A DNA stretch of 64,000 nucleotides from DASXZH01 sp036502005 (GTDB lineage Bacteria; Armatimonadota; Fimbriimonadia; Fimbriimonadales; Fimbriimonadaceae), in assembly GCA_036502005.1 (NCBI GenBank), contig DASXZH010000097.1:93677-157676 (forward strand), read 5' to 3'. This document shows positions 26,798-34,673 of the stretch, piece after piece (the first letter of the stretch is position 1; each line of letters starts with the position of its first letter). Below the pieces are notes generated by a model that was given only the letters and a program-made list of their open reading frames with translations, made no database searches and was not told the origin of the DNA. Made by a program: the position numbers and the translations under genes.

Positions 26798-27166
26798 TCA
26801 GTTTCCCGCACCGGCTTTGTTCAGTTCCTGGTATTCGGAGATAGCCATTTGAAAGTGGCCTATTGACGCAAGCTCATCGGCTGAAGCCATCTTCTTGCCC
26901 CAGGCCTTCATCCTCGCCTGTTGAATATCAGAATCGCCATTTAGATCCTCGTGGTAGCGTAGGGAGCTTGCCCGCCAAGGCGATTTGTCGACGAACTCGT
27001 CATCGAAGGGCGGTTGGAACCTGGGTGGAGCCGCGCCAAAATCCACCGGCGAGGAATGGAAATGGATTCCTATCTCAATCACGCTTTCGCAGCTCTTGGC
27101 ATAGCGATAGCCTAATACGAGAGTGCCTGTGGCGACGACGATAGAGGCGATGTATTTTGCTTTCAT
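26798..27166 (-). CDS. N-terminal piece of a split, exported TPR protein
   Basis: 122 codons. The ATG overlaps the stop of the DUF3142 gene (ATGA), so translation is coupled. A hydrophobic N-terminal helix ('YIASIVVATGTLVLGY') suggests export or membrane anchoring. The C-terminus 'ADELASIGHFQMAISEYQEL' is the start of a TPR unit and is then cut by TGA. Together with the next two pieces it would form one protein of about 770 residues. Alternatively this is a genuine small protein and the TPR gene has its own unrecognised start. Confidence 0.6.
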   Translation of the reverse strand: MKAKYIASIVVATGTLVLGYRYAKSCESVIEIGIHFHSSPVDFGAAPPRFQPPFDDEFVDKSPWRASSLRYHEDLNGDSDIQQARMKAWGKKMASADELASIGHFQMAISEYQELNKAGAGN

Positions 27167-28641
27167 TTCGAGACGATTTCCTGGCCTGAGAGGGCCTCTT
27201 TCGTTAAAATTGATAAGGCGCGGCAGCCTGCTCTAAGTAAGATTTGGGCAGTAATCGTTTGGCCGGCAAGTAGCTGTGATCGCTTAAAGAGAACGGCATT
27301 TGCGTTGGATTTGCCTGTTTGCACAAATGAGCCGTTGTGGTAGGAGCCGGGGATCGCTTCATCAAAGCCTCCCAGGCTTGCGGATTCGAAACCCGCTTCA
27401 TTAAGCTGAATAAGAACTTGGACGGCGCCAGGCGAAGTGCCGGTAGCGGCGTTTCCTTTGTTCATTAGTTCGATGTTGACGACATGGGTCGAATCACCGA
27501 TTGAAGCGGTGCGCAATGTCTGTTCGCTCAACTTTGCCGAGATCTCCGGCTCTGTGGGCTGTCCGCGAAGTGCGGCGGCTACACTGCCGGCGGACAGTGC
27601 GAGAGGATCATCATCCGGTGGGAGCCGGTAGATAATCATGCCAAGGCAGTTGCCGGGCGCGTTCTCTTCAAGCACCTTGTTTTGGGCGCTTATCACCGCC
27701 GGTGTGGGCAGATCATAAACCAGGTGATAGCCGATGCCTTTTCCGCTTGCGGCGTTCCGGGTGGCGACGAGTGTCAGCCTGTCCTCACCTACGTAAGAGT
27801 CGGGCTGAGCGATATTGCCGCTTTCGTCCAACGGTTCGCTCGACTCGAACTTGAAGGCAGGGTGCCGCAAGGCATCTTCTGGGTTTAGTCCGTGGTAGAT
27901 CGAGGCGAACCGGCCTTTTTCGTCGTAGAGGATCGCGTGTCCGTAAGAGGCTATTCCGGCGTAAAAGGGAATGCCGAGATTTGCAGATTGGTCAAGTCCG
28001 TGCCGAAGCCCGTGGAGATCGCTGATTGTGCTGGGGTCATTGAGGTTGAGAGCCACATCGCGCTCGTAAAACTGGGGGGCAAGGAAATCCACCTGCTTCG
28101 CGATGGAAGCGATTTTTGGGCTATAAAGCCAGCTTGTTAGAGCGGTGGCGGAGAAACTCCAGTCCTTATGGTTTAGAGCTGTTCTCACCCTGCCTAAAAT
28201 GTCGCCGTATTTGGGCAGAAGCCTGGTTGGGCTGTCGATGTCCAGTTGAACCCCGCGTACTTGAACTCCTTGATTCGCGGCGTAGGCTGCTTGCTTTAAA
28301 ATGCCGCTGGCCATATCGGCCGAAACGCGAGACGTGTCTAGCGATTCGAAATGGGTTAGGAGACCTAAATCGAAGTTGAAGACAAGAACGCAAGGGAAAG
28401 CCTTTTCGCCGCTCGGCCATTGCTGAGGAAGCATGGTCCTTACCCCGCTCTTGGTAGCCGCAAAGGTGGCGCACCGCACGAAAAGCTGCTTCACGCCCAT
28501 GTTTTGCAGCTCCGCTGTTTGCGTCTGGTTCAAGTGGAACGGGATGTTCCAATACCAAAAAGAGACTTCTAGGGGGTGGGGTTTCCGGCCGCAAGAAACA
28601 GCAAAGAGAAGAGCCGAAATGAGACCGATTGCCCGTCGCAT
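27163..28641 (-). CDS. DUF3142-type lipoprotein with TIM-barrel-like domain
   Basis: 492 residues. Signal peptide with lipobox 'LLFAVSC' puts the mature protein on a membrane surface. The body starts 'VSFWYWNIPFHLNQTQTAEL' and contains 'VQVRGVQLDIDSPTRLLPKY' followed by 'DWSFSATALTSWLYSPKIAS' and 'VDFLAPQFY', characteristic of DUF3142, a family related to GH18-like barrels. Its Asp-x-Asp resembles a catalytic site but activity is unproven. A C-terminal ~130-residue beta-rich domain follows. It is the first gene of an operon with the TPR pieces downstream. Confidence 0.8.
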   Translation of the reverse strand: MRRAIGLISALLFAVSCGRKPHPLEVSFWYWNIPFHLNQTQTAELQNMGVKQLFVRCATFAATKSGVRTMLPQQWPSGEKAFPCVLVFNFDLGLLTHFESLDTSRVSADMASGILKQAAYAANQGVQVRGVQLDIDSPTRLLPKYGDILGRVRTALNHKDWSFSATALTSWLYSPKIASIAKQVDFLAPQFYERDVALNLNDPSTISDLHGLRHGLDQSANLGIPFYAGIASYGHAILYDEKGRFASIYHGLNPEDALRHPAFKFESSEPLDESGNIAQPDSYVGEDRLTLVATRNAASGKGIGYHLVYDLPTPAVISAQNKVLEENAPGNCLGMIIYRLPPDDDPLALSAGSVAAALRGQPTEPEISAKLSEQTLRTASIGDSTHVVNIELMNKGNAATGTSPGAVQVLIQLNEAGFESASLGGFDEAIPGSYHNGSFVQTGKSNANAVLFKRSQLLAGQTITAQILLRAGCRALSILTKEALSGQEIVSK

Positions 28642-28972
28642 GGGGGGATGAGATAGGGACGTTTCCCCACGGGGGTTTAGAAGGGTTTTCCCTTGTTTAT
28701 TTCACGCGGCGGGACGCGAAGGAGCAAAGGTCGCAAAGCAATTATCGCGTTCTTCGCATCTCCGCGTTCTTCGCGTGAGATTAAATACTTCACTTCAGGA
28801 CCCGATAGCCATGAAATAAGCCCTCTGCCCAAGCCAACGCAGCCGTGCGTCGACCGGAACCTCTATCCCAGGCGCTTCTATCACTGCCTCCAGAAGACCT
28901 CTCCCCCTGCCCTCCCCCTGCCCCCTCCCCTCCGCACGCGGCTACAAGTTAGAGCGCAAGGGAGGTGGAGTT
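28642..28972. other. Non-coding gap with a dispersed repeat (28701-28780)
   Basis: No gene seen. 28701-28780 begins TTCACGCGGC and ends TTCTTCGCGTGAGA, matching the style of 6296-6374. 28890-28935 is a run of CCCCTGCCCTCCCC-type text. Confidence 0.6.
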
Positions 28973-29344
28973 CTAGATCCAAGTGCTGGCGCGGCGAAAG
29001 ATCTTCTCAGTAACAGGCCTTCGCAGATGCGCGAACACAAAATCCGGCCAACCGGTCATGAAATCAAGCTCATAGTCATCCGGCGCGCCGATCAGAACCA
29101 GTGGCGTCCCACAGGCGATCTCGCTCCCCATTTTCTTCATGGCGAAGTCTTCATAACCGGCGATCTTGTGCGGCTCAGAAAGGGTGGCTAACAGGTCCAC
29201 AAACAACATATCAGCCCCATCGCAGTCGGTTAGGGCCTCATCCACGCTTTTGTGAACATTGACCACGTCGTCCGGTGGGAAGGCGGCGGGAGACTGCGCT
29301 GCCTCAGCTATTTCGGGGTCATTGGTCAGAACCACATATTTCAT
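28973..29344 (-). CDS. Stand-alone receiver-like protein
   Basis: 123 residues. 'MKYVVLTNDPEIAEAAQ' and 'GADMLFVDLLATL' have the beta1 and beta3-Asp pattern of response-regulator receiver domains, and 'CGTPLVLIGAPDD' matches beta4. However the acidic pair after beta1 is weak (N-D) and no Lys-Pro of beta5 is clear ('HLRRPVTEKIF' has Arg instead of Lys). It is probably a divergent or pseudo-receiver; no kinase or output domain is adjacent. AGAAGAG precedes the ATG. Confidence 0.55.
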   Translation of the reverse strand: MKYVVLTNDPEIAEAAQSPAAFPPDDVVNVHKSVDEALTDCDGADMLFVDLLATLSEPHKIAGYEDFAMKKMGSEIACGTPLVLIGAPDDYELDFMTGWPDFVFAHLRRPVTEKIFRRASTWI

Positions 29345-29551
29345 GCAAAAACTCTTCTAGAACAAATACGTGACAGGTGCGCCATTGGACCCATTTTCAG
29401 GTAAGAATCAAGAAAGGGCGAACCTTTCGAGCGCGGAATACGCTCTAATAGATAAGTGCCCTAAAACAATTTGGTATTTTTTCGTTCGACGCAAAGACGT
29501 TTCGAACCTGCCGAATGATCTGCAAAAACTACCTGGATTGAACGAGTCGTT

Positions 29552-29570
29552 GTTCCAAAAAAGTTGGAAC
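29552..29570. promoter_or_regulatory. Inverted repeat / ECF-type -35 upstream of the sigma gene
   Basis: GTTCCAA-AAAAG-TTGGAAC, 57 bases before the sigma-factor ATG. The right half contains GGAAC, the usual -35 core of ECF promoters, followed by an A/T-rich stretch. It could be an autoregulated promoter or an operator. Confidence 0.4.
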
Positions 29571-29626
29571 TTATTAACTTTCATAGTGGTTTAAAAAAGT
29601 AAGTGCCCGGGGAGGCACACAAAAAA

Positions 29627-30223
29627 ATGCAGACAGAACTGTTAGAAGAAGAAGTTCAGCGAGACGCACAAGATTTCAGACGCTTCGAGACCATGATGAA
29701 CTCGACAGAGCGCCGTGCCTACAGCATGGCTCTGCAGCTCACCAGGAACGCCAGCGACGCGGAAGATCTGGTTCAGGATACGTACGTCAAAGCTTGGAAA
29801 GGCTTTGACAGCTACATCCCTGGCCGCCCCTTCTTGAACTGGCTGCTTCGAATCATGCAGCGAGCGTATTTGGACTCTCGGCGACGGGAGAATCCGATTC
29901 GCAAGGCAGAATCTCTAAACTCGATGATCAGCCCCTCCGATGGGGAAGTTCAGGAGCTTCCGATCCAAGATCAAGGTCCGGGACCGGACGAAGAGGTTAT
30001 CCACACAGAATTCAGCGCCGAACTTAAAAAGGCTCTGAATGAGCTTCCGGACGTGTATCGAAACGCGATTGTGATGTGTGATCTAGAAGGTCTGAGCTAT
30101 GCGGAAATCGCAGATGTTCAGAAGACTACGATCGGCACCGTCCGCTCGCGGATTCATCGCGGGCGTAAGTTCTTGAGAGAGATCGCCCAGCGAAATGGGA
30201 TATTGCTCTCAAAAGTTCAGTAA
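29627..30223 (+). CDS. ECF RNA polymerase sigma factor (RpoE-like)
   Basis: 198 residues from the ATG at 29627, which has GGGGAGG upstream; a GTG at 29603 is less likely. Region 2: 'AYSMALQLTRNASDAEDLVQDTYVKAWKGFDSYIPGRPFLNWLLRIMQRAYLDSRR'-type motif (SDAEDLVQDTYVKAW is diagnostic). Region 4: 'LPDVYRNAIVMCDLEGLSYAEIA...TTIGTVRSRIHRGRKFLRE'. No anti-sigma gene with a cytoplasmic ASD is evident next door; the following gene is a lipoprotein after an intrinsic terminator. A GGAAC-containing inverted repeat upstream suggests autoregulation. Confidence 0.92.
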   Translation: MQTELLEEEVQRDAQDFRRFETMMNSTERRAYSMALQLTRNASDAEDLVQDTYVKAWKGFDSYIPGRPFLNWLLRIMQRAYLDSRRRENPIRKAESLNSMISPSDGEVQELPIQDQGPGPDEEVIHTEFSAELKKALNELPDVYRNAIVMCDLEGLSYAEIADVQKTTIGTVRSRIHRGRKFLREIAQRNGILLSKVQ

Positions 30224-30249
30224 AGAGTAAAAACGCAATCACCAATCAA

Positions 30250-30285
30250 GCCTCAGCCCACCTGGGTTGGGGCCTCTTTATTTTT
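30250..30285 (+). terminator. Intrinsic terminator after the ECF sigma gene
   Basis: GCCTCAGCCC-ACCT-GGGTTGGGGC forms a 10-bp stem (with G-T pairs) and a 4-base loop, followed by TCTTTATTTTT. It starts 26 bases after the stop. Confidence 0.8.
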
Positions 30286-30384
30286 GAGTTTCTATTTTTG
30301 ATTTTTGATTGGGGGAATATTGGAGGATAGGGGCTAGCAGATAGAGAAGCAGGCATTTAAACATTTCCTAGTAACATCTGTCGA

Positions 30385-31011
30385 GTGAAAAGAAGTGTCC
30401 TTATTCTGGTTCCCTTACTACTAACCTGGGGCTGCGCAAAGCATGTGGGTGCTTCCGACAAGGTAGGTGGTGGCCTCGTCATCGGCTCCCGGGGCCTGCC
30501 GAGCGGTTGGACAAGAGAGGTCTCAAAGGACCGGGATGTGTCTATAGGTCTTCCGAAAGGATGGAAGTCCGTAGAGATTTCTGCGGGTTCATTATTGGAC
30601 AGTAAAACGCATACCGCATCAAGGAGCCAAGCTGATCAAAAAATTCTGGATCAAGGTGGAGTAAAGATGATCTTTGCCGGACCGCCGCAAGTAGGTCAAA
30701 AGATAGGTCCGGGTGGTGCGATTATTGCAATACACACATCCTCCGATTTGGACACTGTCGTGGAAGAAAACAGAAGAGATATCGTCAGCAGCACGCAGGA
30801 TATGGCCATCAGCGATGCCACGGTACATGGCGACCCTGCCAAGGTTATGACCTACAGAAAACCCGACAAGGCCGGCGTTGATCGCGACCACATTTCTTAC
30901 TATCAAATGAAGGGTGATAAGTTCTACATTTGTTCATTCACGTTTCCCGAGGGGACGCCAAACGAAAAGGAAACGGCGGAGAAGATCGCGAATACGATGG
31001 ATGCGAGATGA
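30385..31011 (+). CDS. Lipoprotein, PsbP/DcrB-like
   Basis: 208 residues from GTG. Lipobox 'LLLTWGC' after a basic N-terminus. The mature part ('DRDVSIGLPKGWKSVEISAG', 'PAKVMTYRKPDKAGVDRDHI', then 'FYICSFTFPEG') has the alternating strand/helix layout of PsbP/DcrB-type small lipoproteins; this is a fold-level guess. A TAACAT box lies seven bases before the GTG. Function unknown. Confidence 0.7.
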   Translation: MKRSVLILVPLLLTWGCAKHVGASDKVGGGLVIGSRGLPSGWTREVSKDRDVSIGLPKGWKSVEISAGSLLDSKTHTASRSQADQKILDQGGVKMIFAGPPQVGQKIGPGGAIIAIHTSSDLDTVVEENRRDIVSSTQDMAISDATVHGDPAKVMTYRKPDKAGVDRDHISYYQMKGDKFYICSFTFPEGTPNEKETAEKIANTMDAR

Positions 31012-31110
31012 ACGCGCAAATCCGAATTCCCACCCTGGCCCACGCTCTACTTTCGAAGGTCTAAGTTCTCGATTTCATCAAGCGTTAAAATCAGTAAGAG
31101 CCCAACCTCT

Positions 31111-31869
31111 ATGACCACTTCCCCACCCCCATCTAACTACGAAGCCCCGAAGACATTCCCATGGGTGGAGATCGGTATCGGCTGCATCTTTCTCGTCCTT
31201 CTGTTGCTGGTACTTAGTCCAAGCTGCACACTGCGCACAACGCCCCAGCGCACGTCGTACGCCCTCAGCAACATCAAACAGATTGACTTAGGCGTCATGA
31301 TGTTCGAAAATGACTTCAACGATAGCACGCCGGAGATGTCGAATATTGGGGTTTTTCAAGGCATGGTCATGCCCTATGTAAAAAATTCCTCGCTTTTCTA
31401 CGATCCCGAGACTCAAGAAGCGTTTATCCCAAATCCCAAGCTGTCGCATGTAAATATGAGCAAACTGAAGTTGCCTGAGACCTTGGTGACGCTCTACGAT
31501 GCTGACGTTAAAGATGGACTGAGGATTGTAGCGTTCGCTGATGGCCATGCCCGAAACATTCCCGAGGCAGACTTTGAAAAGGACATCGCAATCGATCCCC
31601 ACGCGCCACAAGACCTTGGGTTGTACGAAGGAACATGGCGCACGCCTCTCGGCAAGATTAGGTTCGACATGACGGGAGGAGCAACCCTTCAGTCGTTAGT
31701 TGGCAAGGATAAGAACGGAAAGGCAACCCTGGATGATAAGGGGAAAATCAGCATCACCTTTGGAACTTCTGCCCCATCGATTGTGGGGATGGTGACCTGG
31801 CTTTCGATTAACGACGTTGAGGTTCAGCAGACCGGATCAAAGGTGGTGCACATGACGAGGCTGCCCTAG
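31111..31869 (+). CDS. Membrane-anchored DUF1559/pseudopilin-like protein
   Basis: 252 residues. One transmembrane helix near residue 20 ('IGIGCIFLVLLLLVLSPSC') lacks the pilin cleavage motif. After it 'LSNIKQIDLGVMMFENDFND' and 'IVAFADGHARNI' copy the helix and the H/DG region of pseudopilin-like DUF1559 proteins. The C-terminal ~90 residues ('GLYEGTWRTPLGKIRFDMTG') look like a small beta domain. It is probably a derived pseudopilin that no longer passes through prepilin peptidase. Confidence 0.65.
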   Translation: MTTSPPPSNYEAPKTFPWVEIGIGCIFLVLLLLVLSPSCTLRTTPQRTSYALSNIKQIDLGVMMFENDFNDSTPEMSNIGVFQGMVMPYVKNSSLFYDPETQEAFIPNPKLSHVNMSKLKLPETLVTLYDADVKDGLRIVAFADGHARNIPEADFEKDIAIDPHAPQDLGLYEGTWRTPLGKIRFDMTGGATLQSLVGKDKNGKATLDDKGKISITFGTSAPSIVGMVTWLSINDVEVQQTGSKVVHMTRLP

Positions 31870-31872
31870 ATG

Positions 31873-31903
31873 GGCCTTGGGTTTTCGGCATTCGGCCTTT
31901 GGC
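31873..31903. repeat. Post-stop GGCCTT..TTCGGC repeat
   Basis: GGCCTTGGGTTTTCGGCATT followed by CGGCCTTTGGC, starting three bases after the stop at 31867-31869. Near-copies start four bases after the stop at 50672 and directly after it at 53103. Confidence 0.75.
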
Positions 31904-32015
31904 AGGGATCGCAATTTTTTCATTCGCCAGACTATTCCCCGCCTTGGAAGGCGGGGTTAGGGTGGATGGCGAAAAGACGCTCGATTGTAAGGAGCAACCT
32001 GCTTACTGTACAGAT

Positions 32016-33122
32016 TCACTTGCCAATGCGGTGAATGACGATCCGATTGGCTTCGTATGGCGAGCGACAAGCGAAAAGTTTGCCATCGGCAGATATGGCG
32101 CAGTAAGCCTCTCGCCAAGGAAACTTAGATTCAAAAACTTGGCGGTGCTCGCCCGTCTTGGCGTTCAGCAACTGCACAACCAACCTCTGACTTTTAAGGC
32201 TTCTCTTGGTTGGCCGTTCTCCGGTCGCGATGTGCTGTATTCCGTAAACCAAGACGTAAGGCGTATCGTGCGAAGTCGATATTCCCGGGTCTCCTTCCTC
32301 ATTTTTGCCATCTGGTAACGATGGAGTTAGCATGAGCTTTTGTTCTCGCCCGTCGCGCCACCGCGTAATTGAGTCAAACTTCGAACCCCCGCCTAGGTGA
32401 AGGTTGTCGCCGTTCCAAAGATAGTACAAGCCAAAACCGGTGAGGACCTTACTTGGCTGCTGGTTTTCCAAGTTTAAGGTGAAAACGGCATAGAGCAGTG
32501 ATCTACTCGACAAAACTCTCAAGGCGTCCGAAATAACCCCATGACCATTTATTCGCATGGGCAATTCAAAAACAGCCGAGTAAGTGATGTTACTGGCAAC
32601 AGCATCCTTGATGCCCATATTTGTGAGCGTCTGCGCCAGCTTAGAGGCTAGCGGCCGGCACCAAGTTGTATAGTTGGTCATTTTGCCGGTGGCAATCTCT
32701 AACTGTACCAAGGGGATTATCTTCTGTTCGTCCCCGGTTTCCAAGTTAAAAATAACGGATTTGCCGTTAGGGGTAAACGTCACGCCGGCGGGCGACAGAT
32801 AGCGATTGTTAGCGGTCGGCTTTTGCCAGGTTCTTAGGGCCCGATGGCGAAATACATCCCAAATCTGTAGCCGCCCCTTCAGTTCGCTAACAAGCGCAAG
32901 CTTCGTTCCGTCGGGAGAAATATCGTCTAACTGTCCTCCGGGGCAACGGAAGGTTTTTCCGTCGCGCATGTCGTAAACATAGGTTCGGGTCCCGCACGCG
33001 ATGGCAAGGCACCGTCTGTTCTGGCTGAACACCATTTGTGACGGGTCTTTGCCCACCCGGATTGACTGCCCGAGAACAAGTGAGGCAGCGAAAGTGCAAG
33101 ATAAGGTTAGGGCCACCCTCAT
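32016..33122 (-). CDS. Secreted WD40/PD40-like beta-propeller protein
   Basis: 368 residues. Signal peptide 'MRVALTLSCTFAASLVLGQS'. Repeated units typical of TolB/PD40 propellers: 'MVFSQNRRCLAIACGTRTYV', 'DDISPDGTKLALVSELKGRL', 'AGVTFTPNGKSVIFNLETGD', 'CAISADGKLFACRSP'. No catalytic motif. It probably lies outside the inner membrane as a binding or scaffolding protein. Downstream on its strand is the 3' end of the pseudopilin-like gene on the opposite strand. Confidence 0.7.
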   Translation of the reverse strand: MRVALTLSCTFAASLVLGQSIRVGKDPSQMVFSQNRRCLAIACGTRTYVYDMRDGKTFRCPGGQLDDISPDGTKLALVSELKGRLQIWDVFRHRALRTWQKPTANNRYLSPAGVTFTPNGKSVIFNLETGDEQKIIPLVQLEIATGKMTNYTTWCRPLASKLAQTLTNMGIKDAVASNITYSAVFELPMRINGHGVISDALRVLSSRSLLYAVFTLNLENQQPSKVLTGFGLYYLWNGDNLHLGGGSKFDSITRWRDGREQKLMLTPSLPDGKNEEGDPGISTSHDTPYVLVYGIQHIATGERPTKRSLKSQRLVVQLLNAKTGEHRQVFESKFPWREAYCAISADGKLFACRSPYEANRIVIHRIGK

Positions 33123-33176
33123 GATCCATTATAAGAGCTTTACGAATTGGTGGCTTACTTGAAGCGGGTCTCCCCA

Positions 33177-33451
33177 GGTCCAAGGGACCGAAGCAAGATA
33201 GCCCAGTCAAAGCGGCTCCGGTTGCGCAGGGCTGGGGTTGGGACAGTCATCGTTCCTCCGAAAGGTCTGAAGGACCGTGACAAAAAAATGCGCGTCTGTC
33301 AGCGAAAGCGAGTCCAAAGCGCCGTTTTATTCAAGACGGGGCCAAGGATTATGAAGAGCTTCAGACCTCCGGAACAAACTGGGAACGCCGACCCAGCCCT
33401 GCGCGGCCAGCGCCGCTTTGACTGGGCTATCTTGCTTCGGTCCGTTGGACC
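33177..33451. repeat. 275-bp element with ~90-bp imperfect inverted repeats
   Basis: Left arm 33177-33270, right arm 33361-33451. The arms share an exact 32-base core beginning GGACCGAAGCAAGATAGCCC and both have TCAGACC/GGTCTGA at their inner ends. No transposase is encoded in the 90-base centre. The surrounding gap 33123-33627 contains no other feature I can support. Confidence 0.85.
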
Positions 33452-33627
33452 ATTCGAAACAACGCCGAACAAAATCCCACGGTCCTACCCGTGCAACAAA
33501 AGATAACCCGTTCTGCCCTCTGCAGCTGCCGGTCGGCGCCCCTAACCTCTCGCCCAAACCTCTTCCCTCGCAAGGAGCAGGGGAGGGGGCTTTAGAAAGC
33601 CTCTCCAAAACCCGATAACAATACTGG

Positions 33628-33816
33628 ATGAATATCGGCAGCACGCAGCCCCAAATCCAAACCGGCCAAACGCCGGCGCCCGCCAGCGTGGAAAACAAGA
33701 GCCAGCAACTGCAGATGCTGCTGCTCAAGAAATCCCTCGACGGCCAGCAGCAGCAAGCCGATGAGCTCACCCGCGAGATGGAAGGCAAAGGCCAACTCAT
33801 CGATTTAAGAGTCTAA
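33628..33816 (+). CDS. Small YjfB-like protein
   Basis: 62 residues. 'QQLQMLLLKKSLDGQQQQAD' near the middle matches the pattern of YjfB-family 'putative motility proteins' (LLKKALDxQ) that are co-encoded with chemotaxis or flagellar genes in Firmicutes. No motility gene is in view. The C-terminus 'LTREMEGKGQLIDLRV' is charged. It has no signal or membrane helix. Confidence 0.6.
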   Translation: MNIGSTQPQIQTGQTPAPASVENKSQQLQMLLLKKSLDGQQQQADELTREMEGKGQLIDLRV

Positions 33817-33832
33817 AGGTACACTTGCTCTC

Positions 33833-34117
33833 GTGAGCGAGACGCCCGCAGAAAAGAAAGCTGAGCAGAAGCTCAGCAAGCCGGCTTGGTATAAAAACAC
33901 CTACTTTTGGATCGCCGGTGTTTTGTTCATTCTTGGAATCGTGGGTCTGCCGTTTTTAGGCGGAGACAACGCGATTCGAGATCCCGGGCAAAAACGGGAA
34001 GGTGGCCTCTATCTCCTCTATTTTCTGGGGGCGGTCATCATGCTGGTTAACGGATGGCTGAGTCATAGTCAAACCGTACAGTTCTATAGAGAGACTTTGG
34101 CAGGTAAGGAGCAGTAG
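33833..34117 (+). CDS. Small two-helix membrane protein
   Basis: 94 residues from GTG. A charged Lys/Glu-rich N-terminus, then helix 'NTYFWIAGVLFILGIVGLPF', a ~20-residue loop, and helix 'GLYLLYFLGAVIMLVNGWLS'. Both ends probably face the cytoplasm. Family not recognised. A TACACT box ends seven bases before the GTG. The gap to the next gene is ten bases, so the two may be co-transcribed. Confidence 0.7.
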   Translation: MSETPAEKKAEQKLSKPAWYKNTYFWIAGVLFILGIVGLPFLGGDNAIRDPGQKREGGLYLLYFLGAVIMLVNGWLSHSQTVQFYRETLAGKEQ

Positions 34118-34127
34118 AAAGAGTTCA

Positions 34128-34364
34128 ATGGTAGTTTGCAGCAGCTGTGGTAAACCGATGGATAAGGTCCCCGATTGGATGGCCTCCATCAACGTGCAAT
34201 ATGCATGTAACAACTGTCCCAACAGACAGTTAAAGAACATCGCGTTCGTCAATCTGGACCCAACGATCCCCGCAACCGCGAAGATCGAAATGGATGAGGC
34301 GGAAATCGAAGAGATCGTCGACGAAGACGCAGAGCCCGAAATCGAAGCCGAAGTCGAAGCTTAA
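34128..34364 (+). CDS. Small zinc-ribbon protein with acidic tail
   Basis: 78 residues. 'CSSCGKPMDKVPDW' and 'YACNNCPNRQ' provide two CxxC pairs 24 residues apart, a zinc ribbon. The last third is Glu/Asp-rich ('EAEIEEIVDEDAEPEIEAEV'). Such a layout suits a nucleic-acid- or protein-binding adaptor, but there is no named family. It lies just upstream of the bL25 locus and downstream of the membrane protein gene. Confidence 0.7.
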   Translation: MVVCSSCGKPMDKVPDWMASINVQYACNNCPNRQLKNIAFVNLDPTIPATAKIEMDEAEIEEIVDEDAEPEIEAEVEA

Positions 34365-34367
34365 AAC

Positions 34368-34595
34368 TTACGCCGCGCGCTTTTTCGCTCTAATAAGCGT
34401 TAAGTAGCCCGGCGTATATTTTTGCCCGAGCTCAACCTTACAGGCAACCTGGAGGGCGCGTGGGGAGAGGTCAATTTCGTCAAAAACGGTCACCTGGGCA
34501 ATCAGTCGGCCATTCTCGATCCAGGCATAGGCTTCCACGACCTCCGGGAGAGATCTTAGGAAGTTTTCGGTCAGATGAGGGTCTATTTCTAGCAT
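34368..34595 (-). CDS. Uncharacterised small protein
   Basis: 75 residues from ATG 34595 (MLEIDPHLTENFLRSLPEVV...); the frame extends to a TTG at 34649. It reads convergent with the zinc-ribbon gene and divergent from bL25. Pattern 'PEVVEAYAWIENGRLIAQVTVFDE' is a compact alpha/beta fold, mildly like cation-efflux cytoplasmic or ACT-like modules. No family assigned. Confidence 0.5.
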   Translation of the reverse strand: MLEIDPHLTENFLRSLPEVVEAYAWIENGRLIAQVTVFDEIDLSPRALQVACKVELGQKYTPGYLTLIRAKKRAA

Positions 34596-34673
34596 CCCAT
34601 TATTACTTCGGCATATGTGCTGGATTCCTTGAGAGCCGATCCGTGCCAAAATGAATTTGAAAAGGAGCAGTTA

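Noticed and set aside
26798..26800. TGA read as selenocysteine or a reassigned codon
   Set aside because: TGA ends ordinary genes here (collagen-like, recQ, hydrolase), no SECIS-like context was evident, and a second lesion (frameshift) exists in the same gene.
29370..29594. 74-codon plus-strand gene upstream of the ECF sigma factor
   Set aside because: It covers the likely promoter/palindrome, has no ribosome site, and shows no protein-like pattern.
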